This document shows positions 6,353-14,098 of a stretch of DNA of 64,000 bases, piece by piece. Each line of letters starts with the position of its first letter. Within the stretch, counting starts at the first letter, position 1. The position numbers and the translations under genes were made by a program. The notes beneath the pieces are model-generated. The model did not search any database. It was not told where the DNA came from and saw only the letters and a program-made list of their open reading frames with translations. The DNA lies in the IMG/VR virus record IMGVR_UViG_3300037258_000590, positions 124,001 to 188,000 of that record. One strand, 5' to 3'. The DNA is from a virus.

Positions 6353-8998
6353 TCAGCTGAATCCGGGAATGTCGAACTCCTGGCCTTCGGGAAGCTGCCA
6401 GATCCACCGGGCCTTGCCGGACTGCGGCTTGCCGGTGGTGTATACGTAGCCCTGCTGGCGGGCCTGACTCAGCCAGGAGTGCACCGTCTGCCGGGTCACG
6501 CTCAGGTGCTCGTTTTCCAGCCTGGTCCACAGCATCCCGGCGGTGTAGCCCCGGCCGCCCGCCTCGATCAGCAGGGTATACATCCGCTTGCGGACCGGGT
6601 TCAGCTTGTGCCCAGGCTCGTCATCGTCCAGCAGGCCGCCGTCCAGGCCTGCCATGCCGCTCAGCAGCGGGTCGTTCTGCCAGATGGAGTCGAAGTCTTC
6701 CCCGGCCGGGCCGTCCGCCGGGTTACGGTCCGCGGCGCCACCGCCAGCGAGAACGGGGGCGGGGCGGTCCGCGATGCCTGCCTCAGTCTTCCACTGCGCC
6801 AGCAGGCCGGCGATATGCGGCTGCTCCCAGCGCTTGGCGTACGCGTCACCCATCGCGTCCGCAAGCAGTTTCTCCGGTGCCGGGCGCCGTTCCGCGGTGC
6901 TCAGCACGACCGGCGTGATCCGGTCCTCAGTCGGGTGCCCGTCATCATCGGGGCTGCCATCGGTGATGTTGTAGAAGTGGACCGGCGGGTACAGCTCGGA
7001 ACCGACCTTCGGGATGCCCGAGCCTTTGTCCTTCAGCTGGGCCAGCTGCCTGGCCGCGGGGTAGTCGTCGGGGAAAATCGCCTGGCCCTCGCCGATGGTG
7101 GCCACCTTCATCCCGATCCGGACTTCAGCCATGGCCTTGAGGCCGGAGTTACCGGTGACGTCGACTACCGCGCGGACCGCGGCGACCACCGGGTCAATGG
7201 CCACCGACCGGAATGTCTCGGCGATCTGCAGCAGCCGGGTGGCCAGCTGGGTGTTGGAGATGCTGTCCTCGCGGATGAAGTGCCCGGTCATGACCGCGGT
7301 CTCGTCGCAGATCACGATGACGGCCGGAGCCATCTGGCCGTCGTGCTGGATGCCGGGCCGCAGTTTCCGGGCGTACTTTCCCGATTCGGCTCGCGCGGTG
7401 CCGCCCGCCCACAGCGCATCGAGCATGATCTTAGCTTCCTCGCGGTTGGTGGCCAGCCAGTCAATCGGCGGCCGGTCCACATGCCCCTGCAGCCACGGCA
7501 TGAGCCACGCCCTGGCCTCCTGGCCGCCCTTGAGGTCGATCATGAAGATCAGCGCGTCAGGCATCCGGCACAGCTGCGCGATGAAGATATTCAGCAGGGT
7601 GGAGTTGTGCGTCGGTACGCACGCCTGCCCGGCCAGGTACAGGCTGCTCGGGCTGTCCACCTCGATGCATCGCACGGGAACGCTGGGCACGAGCCGGATG
7701 GCGCTGATGCACTGGTAATCCCCGTCTCGTGACCGGAACGGCGCTGCTGTCCTGATGCTGTACGGCACAGCAGTCAGCACTAGCTGTTCCGTCGTAAGAA
7801 CCCTGGGACAGCCGGCCGGGTGCTGCTCCTGCGGAGACCAGACCTGCCACTGATGAGCTGCATCGGCTGTGATCCGCTGGCCGCCGCTGAACTCAATCTC
7901 ATAGCAGCGCCTGCCGTGCAGGACGGCCGTCGTCGCGAGCACCCGGCAGGGCTGCCCGGCCTCATCGAACACCTGGTCTCCGGCCGTAATCTCGCCCATG
8001 GTGGTCCAGCCGGACGGCGTGGCGATCTTCGTATCCAGGGCCAGGGCCTTGCCGGACCCGCGGACCCCGCATATGAACACCACGACTTCGCGCAGTTTCA
8101 GGGCGAACTCGCGCCCGGTATCCAGCACGCCGATCCCGAACGGCCGGTTGACGGACAGCAGGCCGTTCCCCGCAGGCAGCCACCTGGCCACCCGCGGGCC
8201 GCGCAGCTCCCGGACGTGGATGATGAAATCCGCCGCCGAACCGCCAGCCGGCTCCTCCTCGATGTAGACGGCGCCCTTGGGCAGCCGCTTGTGGACGGCC
8301 AGCCGCATAGCCAGGTCCCGGATCGCGTCGTGGGTGAGGACCGCGTGGCCGTCGACCGCTTTGCCGTGCCTGCAGTGCACCTGGTAGCCGCCGTCGACCC
8401 GCAGGATGTCCCGGCAGATGACCCGCGGCACGTTGAGGCGGCCGAGCAGCGCTTCCCAGTACCGGCACTCACGGGTGTTCGTGCTGTCCCGGCCGGTCTC
8501 GGCGACCCGGTTCACCCGGTCCCGGAACCGGCGGATAACGGTAACCCCGGCCGGGGCCAGCATGACAACCGGAAGCAGCAACGCGAAAATCACGGTGCCG
8601 TTCCACGGGCCGGCCAGCCGCGCGGCAGTGAGCCACCCGGTCAGGCACATGCCCCAGATCCCCAGGTACCCGGCCATCGGCGCCGAATTGGTGAGCTGGT
8701 AAGAGGTGTACCAGATCACGGCGGTCATGACGCCCGCGAGGACGGAAAGCATCCACGTCGGAACGCTGTGCGGGACAGCGATCGCCGCGATCCAGGTGAG
8801 CACGGCCGCGGCGAAGCTGGTCTCCAGGACATGCAGCCACAGGCCGTCATCGGCGTGCTTGCCGGGCAGCGGCACATGTCCCGGCCGGTCCCGGCGCCGT
8901 GCCGGGCGCGAGTACGCATCCTCGGCCTGCTCGTCCACCCAGGCTGGCCGCTGCCCCTTCTCGTCCTGCTGTTCGCGGCCACCGTCGATGTCCTTCAC
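6353..8998 (-). CDS. TraB/FtsK-type DNA translocase interrupted by an intein
   Basis: 881-aa precursor. Hydrophobic segments lie at about 58-77, 80-98, 108-128 and 134-155. Walker A is VRGSGK at residues 312-317, interrupted at once by the intein (318-465) and completed by S466 TLLNIF. Walker B is AVIVICDE at 559-566. A linker (730-795) leads to a C-terminal winged helix (800-878). After removal of 148 residues the host protein is ~733 aa, normal for actinomycete conjugative translocases, which pump double-stranded DNA at the membrane. The position after DUF2637 and arginine-rich membrane genes supports conjugative transfer. Unspliced protein would lack a functional ATP site. Confidence 0.9.
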   Translation of the reverse strand: MKDIDGGREQQDEKGQRPAWVDEQAEDAYSRPARRRDRPGHVPLPGKHADDGLWLHVLETSFAAAVLTWIAAIAVPHSVPTWMLSVLAGVMTAVIWYTSYQLTNSAPMAGYLGIWGMCLTGWLTAARLAGPWNGTVIFALLLPVVMLAPAGVTVIRRFRDRVNRVAETGRDSTNTRECRYWEALLGRLNVPRVICRDILRVDGGYQVHCRHGKAVDGHAVLTHDAIRDLAMRLAVHKRLPKGAVYIEEEPAGGSAADFIIHVRELRGPRVARWLPAGNGLLSVNRPFGIGVLDTGREFALKLREVVVFICGVRGSGKALALDTKIATPSGWTTMGEITAGDQVFDEAGQPCRVLATTAVLHGRRCYEIEFSGGQRITADAAHQWQVWSPQEQHPAGCPRVLTTEQLVLTAVPYSIRTAAPFRSRDGDYQCISAIRLVPSVPVRCIEVDSPSSLYLAGQACVPTHNSTLLNIFIAQLCRMPDALIFMIDLKGGQEARAWLMPWLQGHVDRPPIDWLATNREEAKIMLDALWAGGTARAESGKYARKLRPGIQHDGQMAPAVIVICDETAVMTGHFIREDSISNTQLATRLLQIAETFRSVAIDPVVAAVRAVVDVTGNSGLKAMAEVRIGMKVATIGEGQAIFPDDYPAARQLAQLKDKGSGIPKVGSELYPPVHFYNITDGSPDDDGHPTEDRITPVVLSTAERRPAPEKLLADAMGDAYAKRWEQPHIAGLLAQWKTEAGIADRPAPVLAGGGAADRNPADGPAGEDFDSIWQNDPLLSGMAGLDGGLLDDDEPGHKLNPVRKRMYTLLIEAGGRGYTAGMLWTRLENEHLSVTRQTVHSWLSQARQQGYVYTTGKPQSGKARWIWQLPEGQEFDIPGFS
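7604..8047 (-). other. Mini-intein with class 3 features in the Walker A motif
   Basis: 148 residues (318-465 of the precursor). It begins with alanine (ALALDTKIATPSG), not Cys or Ser, and ends VPTHN before Ser. Block B reads ITADAAHQWQVW with H382 and W384; block F reads VRCIEVDSPSSLYL with C444; block G has T463-H464-N465. Trp (B:12), Cys (F:4) and Thr (G:5) are the WCT signature described for class 3 inteins such as the one in mycobacteriophage Bethlehem DnaB, where the block F cysteine is the first nucleophile. There is no homing endonuclease domain. Confidence 0.88.
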
Positions 8999-9000
8999 GG

Positions 9001-9297
9001 TCAGCCTCCTCCCGGCGGCTCGGTTGCCGCGCGTACCAGCAACGCGAACTCGTTAGCAGCGTCTGCCGGGCCTGTGCTGCTGGCCTTCAGCGACTCGGCG
9101 GGCGGGTAACCCTGCGCCAGGTCCTCGACCAGGTACTCCGGTGTCTGCCTGCACCCGGCGCACATCGCATCGAGCCCGCTGGTCAGGGCGAGATCTCCGT
9201 CACGGGCGATGCAGGGGGTCATGTCAGACCTGGCCCACGGGCAGCCGACGTACTCAGGATCGTCGTCGTACCGCCCGTAACCCGCAGGTCCCTTCAT
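9001..9297 (-). CDS. Cysteine-containing small protein
   Basis: 98 aa. Four cysteines in two groups: VGCPWARSDMTPCIARDGD and MCAGCRQTPEYL, consistent with a small zinc-binding fold. The C-terminus is helical (NEFALLVRAATEP). It lies two bases before the translocase and is very probably co-translated. Role unknown. Confidence 0.75.
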   Translation of the reverse strand: MKGPAGYGRYDDDPEYVGCPWARSDMTPCIARDGDLALTSGLDAMCAGCRQTPEYLVEDLAQGYPPAESLKASSTGPADAANEFALLVRAATEPPGGG

Positions 9298-9314
9298 CGC
9301 CTCAATCCTTCCTG

Positions 9315-9512
9315 TCAGCCGGGTCCGTGCCGGAATTCTCGTAGCCGGCCGCGGAGCCGGGACGCCGGCCGGGCCTTCGGCGTGACAGCGACTCGCATCA
9401 GCTCATGATGCGGCGCGACAGCCAGCCTCCTGGCATCAAGTTCAGCATCTTCGGCATACACGCCGGCCGCGGAACCGGGCTCAGTGCGGACAACGATCCA
9501 TACGCTGGCCAT
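9315..9512 (-). CDS. Hypothetical basic protein
   Basis: 65 aa. Starts MASVWIVVRTEPGSAAGVYA, a beta-hairpin-like start, and ends arginine-rich. Its ATG overlaps the preceding stop (TGATG). No family recognised. Confidence 0.65.
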   Translation of the reverse strand: MASVWIVVRTEPGSAAGVYAEDAELDARRLAVAPHHELMRVAVTPKARPASRLRGRLREFRHGPG

Positions 9513-9784
9513 CAGCCGCCTGGCCCGCGCATCACGCCGCCGGCGGTGACCTGTTCCAGGCTGTCGGCGATCCCGGCCATGCCGCCGGCTGCCTCCCGGG
9601 CCGCCTCACCGTACCGCGGGTGCACCCCGGTCTCATCGAATCGCTCGCCGTAGCCGTGCAGCACATCCTGAAGTGCCCCGACCAGTTCGTGCAGTCCGGT
9701 CAGGCTGTCGTGCACGTCTTGCGGATCGTGGAACTCCCGGCCGCCCAGCTCCCTGATCTGCTCGGCCATCGCTCCTGTATCCAT
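9512..9784 (-). CDS. 90-aa helical protein from an internal in-frame start
   Basis: An ATG at 9784 with a strong AGGAGGAAAC site lies inside the open frame of the arginine-rich protein, in the same frame. The resulting product MDTGAMAEQIRELGGREFHD ... VMRGPGG is helical and of normal composition, unlike everything before it. Its size and layout resemble small helical partners found beside FtsK-type genes in actinomycete elements. Either a separate gene whose upstream neighbour lost its stop codon, or the C-terminal domain of a fusion also made alone. Confidence 0.65.
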   Translation of the reverse strand: MDTGAMAEQIRELGGREFHDPQDVHDSLTGLHELVGALQDVLHGYGERFDETGVHPRYGEAAREAAGGMAGIADSLEQVTAGGVMRGPGG

Positions 9785-11401
9785 GTTTCCTCCTGACAGC
9801 GGCCACAACGGGCCGGATCTTCCTGGCATCCCCGCCGCGGAAGGCGCGGATGCGGTCTGCGGAACCGGGACGCCAGCCGGGCGGCGCTGGCGGGCCAGCC
9901 ACCGGTCCTGCCGGCGCCGGTCCAGGTTCCGCAGCCTGCTGGTGAGCCAGCTGTTGCGGTGCCGGCCGCCGTGCGCCCACGCCCTCGGAGGCCGCCGGTT
10001 GCGGCGGATCCGGCGGAACCAGGCCCGCACGGGCCGGCCGTGCCGGCTGAGGCCTGCCCGGGTGACGTGCCCGCCCAGGCCCGCCAGCCGGATCCGCAAC
10101 GGCACGTGCCGTCTGGTGCCGAGCCCGAGCCCGCGGTACTTCCGCCGCCGCAGCCAGAAACCGTGCCACCGGGTCGCTACCCTGGCCCGCCACGGCAGGC
10201 GCGTCCCGGCACGGCGGCGTTTCGCGATTGCGCGCCTGGCCTGCCGGCGGCGCATCGTAGCCCGCAAGCCGCCGCCGCGGGTCCAGATCCGCCACGGCGC
10301 CCACAACGGCACACGACGCCGGTACGGATTCCGCGCGGCTCGTTTACGCGCGGCCCGCAGCCTGACCCGGTGAGCCTTGCGCCTGCTCCGGAGATAGGCG
10401 CGCCGTTCCGGGCGGCCGATCACCTTCCAGGCCTGGCGGCGGAAAAACCCGGCCCGCTTCAGTCCGGCCGGACGGCGGAACCAGGTCCGCGGGCGGGCCA
10501 GGCGGCGGGCCCAGGTCCGCGGGCGGAACCAGGTCCGCGGGCGGAACCAGGTCCGCGGGCGGAACAGGCGGCGCAGGCGAGCTGTCCCGCCCGCGGCGCC
10601 AGCGGTACGCGGCCGTCGCCCGATGCGGAAGCGGCGCCTGCGCGCTGTCCCTCCCGCCGCCCCGCCGCCAGGACGACGGCCGCGCGGTCCGGTACCGGTG
10701 CGCGGCCGTCGCCAGGTGGACGGGCGGAGCAGGCGGCGGCGGGGAACGCGGGGAGCGGTGCCGCCTGCTCCAGTCCTTCGCCGGGTCCGGGGAGAACCCC
10801 CCGGAAGCCGGCGGATCCTGCGAAAAGCCGGCGAAGACCGCCTGGCAGTGCCGGGATTCCGCCTGGGGCCGCGGAACAGCGCTGCCCGGCGGCCGGCTCC
10901 GCTGCCGGAACGGCCGCCAGGCCCGCGCCGCGCCGCAGAACGCCTGTGCGCGCCACCGGAAGCCCCCGCACCTGTCCCGCGCCGGCGGGGGCCAGCCCCC
11001 AGCGAGCGCAGCGCACTGCGGCCCCGACCGCGGGCCCTGCTGAACATGGCACCGCCACCGCGATGCCCGGCCAGCTGGCGGAAACCCCTGCCGCGCTGGC
11101 CGGGCCAGTTGAGACTGCCGCTGGTCCGCGTCCGGGTCACCCGGGTCGAGGTCCTGGCCTGACGTTCCCGGCGGCCGAACGGATGGAAGTGCCGCTGCAA
11201 GTGCGGGTAACGGAACAAGCCGAGCAGCAGCAGCGCGCCACCCCCGGTGCCGGCCAGGACCCACATCGACAGCCGGCCGCCCATGGCATGCTCAGCGATC
11301 AGCAGGGCTCCGGCGGCGAGCAGGATAACGAGAATGACACGACGCCATCCGATCCTGCCCGCGGGGGGGTCCGGTGCGCTAGTCTCAGGACCTGTTGTCA
11401 T
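9512..11401 (-). CDS. Arginine-rich membrane protein (long frame)
   Basis: 629 aa from ATG 11401 (GGAGCTGGCC upstream); an ATG at 11461 is less likely. Two membrane helices occupy about residues 20-38 and 45-62. Then follow ~460 residues dominated by arginine, glycine and tryptophan, including a repeat RPRTWF-RPRTWF. The frame has far better third-position G/C than overlapping frames, so it is the best candidate despite its odd composition. The last 90 codons are a normal helical domain with its own start. The cytoplasmic tail would carry an extreme positive charge, suited to binding DNA or RNA at the membrane (inference). Confidence 0.6.
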   Translation of the reverse strand: MTTGPETSAPDPPAGRIGWRRVILVILLAAGALLIAEHAMGGRLSMWVLAGTGGGALLLLGLFRYPHLQRHFHPFGRRERQARTSTRVTRTRTSGSLNWPGQRGRGFRQLAGHRGGGAMFSRARGRGRSALRSLGAGPRRRGTGAGASGGAHRRSAARRGPGGRSGSGAGRRAALFRGPRRNPGTARRSSPAFRRIRRLPGGSPRTRRRTGAGGTAPRVPRRRLLRPSTWRRPRTGTGPRGRRPGGGAAGGTARRRRFRIGRRPRTAGAAGGTARLRRLFRPRTWFRPRTWFRPRTWARRLARPRTWFRRPAGLKRAGFFRRQAWKVIGRPERRAYLRSRRKAHRVRLRAARKRAARNPYRRRVPLWAPWRIWTRGGGLRATMRRRQARRAIAKRRRAGTRLPWRARVATRWHGFWLRRRKYRGLGLGTRRHVPLRIRLAGLGGHVTRAGLSRHGRPVRAWFRRIRRNRRPPRAWAHGGRHRNSWLTSRLRNLDRRRQDRWLARQRRPAGVPVPQTASAPSAAGMPGRSGPLWPLSGGNMDTGAMAEQIRELGGREFHDPQDVHDSLTGLHELVGALQDVLHGYGERFDETGVHPRYGEAAREAAGGMAGIADSLEQVTAGGVMRGPGG

Positions 11402-12422
11402 GGCCAGCTCCGTTCCGCTTAGCGCGGACTTCCTGCAGGACGCCTGCCGCGGTGCGGACACTGCCGTTCAGGCGGGCGTCATCCCTGGCCAGATGCCTGA
11501 CACTGGGCAGGGACTGCACGCCGAGGAGGTCCAGGACGACCTGCGCCCGGACTTCCGAAGCCACCGCCAGCCCCGCGGTACGGGCCGCGCGGCCGGGTAC
11601 CAGCCCGGCGCGGCTCCCGGTCCGTTGAGGACGGGGCTGACGGTGACGTCTCCGCGTGGCGGCCGGACCCGCTGCCTGCCCGGCGCCACGACTATCCAGG
11701 TGCTCCCTGGCAGTCTGAGTCTGGTTACCTGCGGGATGCCGCGTCAACTCACGCATGTCCCACTTCGGCGGGGCAACCAGCTTGATGGCCTCGGCGGGCC
11801 GGTTCTCGCCAGCCCACGCGGCCCGCCTGCGCACCTTCCAAGACAAGAACGGGTAGAAGAACGACCGCGTGAAACCGAGCCGGACGGCGTGGTCCTCGAT
11901 CTGGTCACAGGCCTTGAGGTCGTCACGGGACTCGCGGTTAGAGTGAATCCCCCACAGCACCGGGCTGAACACCGAGGCCACGCCGACCGCGATGGCAAAG
12001 GTATCGGGCCGCCAGCCCGGCTCACAGAAGTGGCTGTAATTCAAAGCGCCGATGCCGAGGCCGGTCAGGTAAGCCCCCAGCCGCAGCCGGAGCGCGGAGT
12101 CTCCCTTGAGCCGGGCGACGTGAGCCTGCCAGGCCAGGTAGACAGCGATGGATTCCAGCGCCGTAGCGACCACCGCGCTGACCGCGGACGGGATAGTGAC
12201 ACCCGGGACGGGATGCCGGTGCGACTGGAAGTACAAGAACTGCCCGTAGAACGCGACGAAGTTGACCAGGACGATCGGCACGGCTGCCAGCCACGCCCGG
12301 TGACTGCCGTGCTCCCGGGCGCGGCGGTTCTCAGCTCGCGTGCCAAGCACGAGAAGACCCGCGGTAACAACATCGCTCAGGCCTCGTGACCTGGGCCGGG
12401 AGTCCCGGTTAGGCTGTCCCAT
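11385..12422 (-). CDS. DUF2637 four-helix membrane protein (SpdB-like)
   Basis: 345 aa from ATG 12422, chosen because GGAGGT lies nine bases upstream; the frame continues to 12524 but overlaps inverted repeats. Membrane helices at about 44-66, 76-98, 112-131 and 141-160 match the DUF2637 pattern found with TraB in Streptomyces plasmids and integrative elements, where such spread proteins aid intramycelial transfer. A soluble, arginine-rich region follows (FFYPFLSWKVRRRAAWAG onwards). It overlaps the next gene by 17 bp. Confidence 0.82.
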   Translation of the reverse strand: MGQPNRDSRPRSRGLSDVVTAGLLVLGTRAENRRAREHGSHRAWLAAVPIVLVNFVAFYGQFLYFQSHRHPVPGVTIPSAVSAVVATALESIAVYLAWQAHVARLKGDSALRLRLGAYLTGLGIGALNYSHFCEPGWRPDTFAIAVGVASVFSPVLWGIHSNRESRDDLKACDQIEDHAVRLGFTRSFFYPFLSWKVRRRAAWAGENRPAEAIKLVAPPKWDMRELTRHPAGNQTQTAREHLDSRGAGQAAGPAATRRRHRQPRPQRTGSRAGLVPGRAARTAGLAVASEVRAQVVLDLLGVQSLPSVRHLARDDARLNGSVRTAAGVLQEVRAKRNGAGHDNRS

Positions 12423-12456
12423 GTCCGGTGCACCTCCAACCAGGTGGTCCGGGTCA

Positions 12457-12492
12457 GGGGGCGTGGACCCGGTAGGTCGGGACCACGCCCCC
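12457..12492 (-). promoter_or_regulatory. GC-rich hairpin upstream of DUF2637 gene
   Basis: GGGGGCGTGG and CCACGCCCCC form a perfect 10-bp stem, with a further CCCG/CGGG inside the loop. It lies 35 bp before the DUF2637 start. No T-run follows on either strand, so it is a terminator-like or attenuator-like structure, not a classical terminator. Confidence 0.6.
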
Positions 12493-12507
12493 GTGTTGAC
12501 TTCAGGT

Positions 12508-12541
12508 GACGGTAAGGGTATCACGCAGGACCCTTACCGTC
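12508..12541 (-). promoter_or_regulatory. 12-bp inverted repeat
   Basis: GACGGTAAGGGT and ACCCTTACCGTC are perfect inverted repeats separated by 10 bp. Its moderate GC stands out in this sequence. A repressor operator or leader hairpin for the transfer block is likely; 16 bp separate it from the GC-rich hairpin. Confidence 0.65.
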
Positions 12542-12608
12542 GTTAACTACTTACCCTGCCGCCGTGTTCCCCCTGGGCGTGACAGCCCTGGGAAACGCCT
12601 GTGCTGTT

Positions 12609-12734
12609 TCAGGAACGGCGTTCCATGCCGCTAGCTGACAGCAGCCTGGCGACAAGCCCTGTCGCGGACTGGGCCACTTCCGCGGCCTGATGCAGGGCTG
12701 CTGCGCCGTTGCTGGCCCCATTCGGGTTGTACAT
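12609..12734 (-). CDS. 41-aa small protein
   Basis: Encodes MYNPNGASNGAAALHQAAEV followed by AQSATGLVARLLSASGMERRS, an amphipathic helix. ATG 12734 has CAGGAGATCATC upstream, the same style of site as other genes here. Gaps of ~130-190 bp on both sides, holding inverted repeats on the downstream side, set it apart from the operon blocks. Confidence 0.65.
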   Translation of the reverse strand: MYNPNGASNGAAALHQAAEVAQSATGLVARLLSASGMERRS

Positions 12735-12862
12735 GATGATCTCCTGCCACGTCCCGGGCGGCCAGGCGGTTCCTGGCCGTTCTGCCGGATAATGCAACGA
12801 ACGCCTGCACGTGCACGAAACATTCCGCGCGTCAGCTGACGCAATCAGGTCACACGATCCGC

Positions 12863-13198
12863 TCAGGCAGCGCTCACCTTGTCGAACGTGTAGTACAGCT
12901 GAATAGGGGCGCTCACATCAGGCGGCACAGCCTCCATGTCGATCTGGCCACCCTGGAACACGCTGGCGTCGTCGGTCCCGAACACCGTGACCGGCTCGCC
13001 GTGAACGGCCGGATCGGGCCCGCGGCGGACACCAGTTATCTCCAGCTTGCCTCTCGTGAACCGCATTGTCGTAACCGGGTACGAGCGGCCGGCTACGACA
13101 ATGCGGCCCAGCGGCTGCCGCCCGCCCGGCAACTGCGGTACCTGCCCCGGCTTGCCTGCGCGGATCCGGCACCACTTACGCCAGGCCACCCGCTTCAC
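12863..13198 (-). CDS. Hypothetical protein
   Basis: 111 aa; GTG start overlaps the upstream stop as GTGA. A basic N-terminus (VAWRKWCRIRAGKPG) is followed by beta-type sequence such as RIVVAGRSYPVTTMRFTRGK and IDMEAVPPDVSAPIQLYYTF. No family recognised. Confidence 0.7.
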   Translation of the reverse strand: MKRVAWRKWCRIRAGKPGQVPQLPGGRQPLGRIVVAGRSYPVTTMRFTRGKLEITGVRRGPDPAVHGEPVTVFGTDDASVFQGGQIDMEAVPPDVSAPIQLYYTFDKVSAA

Positions 13199-13464
13199 TG
13201 TGCACCTCCGGCGTACGCAGTAATCAGCACGGCAATCTTATCCGCGGCTTCGTACGCCCCCGGCGGCCACTCGATCTCGAATACGGCCGGGCTCATCCCG
13301 CAATCGGTACTGACAATAAGCCGCCAGCCGCCCAGGCCGTCATGACAGCCAGCCAGGAAATGCGCCAGCTGCGGCAACGCGGCCAGGTCATCGGCAGCCA
13401 GCCAGATCCGGAACGGCCGCTCGCCGTGACCGCAGCAAGATTCAGCGGTCGCCAGGCCCGGCAC
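13195..13464 (-). CDS. Hypothetical protein, possible frameshifted C-terminal part
   Basis: 89 aa from GTG 13464. RPFRIWLAADDLAALPQLAH and the following ALITAYAGGAQ look like normal coding sequence. It overlaps the upstream zinc-finger gene by 172 bp in another frame, and the upstream frame turns into serine/tryptophan-rich nonsense exactly where this one begins. Either a late internal start or the second half of a gene split by a frameshift near 13440-13464. Confidence 0.6.
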   Translation of the reverse strand: MPGLATAESCCGHGERPFRIWLAADDLAALPQLAHFLAGCHDGLGGWRLIVSTDCGMSPAVFEIEWPPGAYEAADKIAVLITAYAGGAQ

Positions 13465-13748
13465 AGCGCGATCACCTCAGGATCGATGTCCGCGGGAGGC
13501 GTCCGCGCAGCGGTCTCCGCATCGTCGTCTTCGGGCAGCCTCGCTGAGGCATGGCGTTCCGGATCGGCGAGCCACGCCCGGAATGCCCGCCACCGCGCGG
13601 CATGGACCTCCGGTACCGGGTTCCCGGTCGCAGGCCCGTGCCGGGCGCTGTCACGATACGAGCGGCACGATTCGCCAGGCGCCGCACCGCAGCTGTCACA
13701 CCCGGCGACGGAACGAACCCGCGTGCGACGGCCGTAACTACGTGACAT
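13293..13748 (-). CDS. Small zinc-finger (CxxCxAxPGxxC) protein
   Basis: 151 aa from ATG 13748 (GGAGG just upstream). Residues ~15-55 contain CDSCGAAPGESC and then HAARW, the CxxCxAxPGxxC-HxxR arrangement also present at the C-terminus of the RepA-like helicase at 52.5 kb. This motif is common in small proteins of actinomycete phages and plasmids. From about residue 100 the sequence loses coding character where the next gene's frame takes over. Confidence 0.65.
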   Translation of the reverse strand: MSRSYGRRTRVRSVAGCDSCGAAPGESCRSYRDSARHGPATGNPVPEVHAARWRAFRAWLADPERHASARLPEDDDAETAARTPPADIDPEVIALCRAWRPLNLAAVTASGRSGSGWLPMTWPRCRSWRISWLAVMTAWAAGGLLSVPIAG

Positions 13749-13766
13749 CACGCCTCCGGTCCTGCG

Positions 13767-13913
13767 TTACGCGACACGGTGTCTCACATGACGCAGCCGG
13801 CCTGAATGCGAGCACCGGCACAGCAGTGTTCCGCCGGACATGGCGTGCCAGCGCCCGGCGGGCCGCAAGCGGCTGTCCCAGCCAAGCCACGTCCGGCGCT
13901 CCGGTGCTGTCAC
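13767..13913 (-). CDS. 48-aa small basic protein
   Basis: GTG start overlaps the stop of the upstream small gene (GTGA). Contains VTAPERRTWLGWDSRLRPAG and CRCSHSGR near the end. The competing TTG-started frame over the same bases has poorer codon use. Supported mainly by the coupling. Confidence 0.4.
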   Translation of the reverse strand: MTAPERRTWLGWDSRLRPAGRWHAMSGGTLLCRCSHSGRLRHVRHRVA

Positions 13914-14074
13914 GGCTGAGGTCTTCCGCAACGCTGGCACAACCCGGACCAGCCTCCGTCAACCCGCGACTGCGGACTGGCAGGCGGCCGGAAACGATGG
14001 GGCACGATACGCCAGAAGCGCCGCCGCCAGGATTTACCGGGAACCGGAAGGAAGTGCGGGCGTCTCCTGGTCAT
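13910..14074 (-). CDS. 54-aa small basic protein with CxxC
   Basis: Encodes MTRRRPHFLPVPGKSWRRRF ... GLCQRCGRPQP. ATG 14074 has GGGGTGG upstream, and the stop overlaps the next start as GTGA. Strongly basic with a single CQRC pair. Function unknown. Confidence 0.45.
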   Translation of the reverse strand: MTRRRPHFLPVPGKSWRRRFWRIVPHRFRPPASPQSRVDGGWSGLCQRCGRPQP

Positions 14075-14098
14075 GCCACCCCGCCGGGCCTCAGGCCG

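Noticed and set aside
7820-9109. 429-codon plus-strand frame opposite the translocase
   Set aside because: Lies antisense to a clearly identified TraB/FtsK gene; composition is typical of a shadow frame.
10344-11264. 306-codon minus-strand frame overlapping the arginine-rich gene
   Set aside because: Lower G/C at third positions and no good start; the membrane helices lie in the other frame.
9959-11422. 487-codon open frame on the plus strand opposite the arginine-rich gene
   Set aside because: Proline/alanine/arginine-rich shadow of the minus-strand frame, with poorer third-position bias and no ribosome-binding site.
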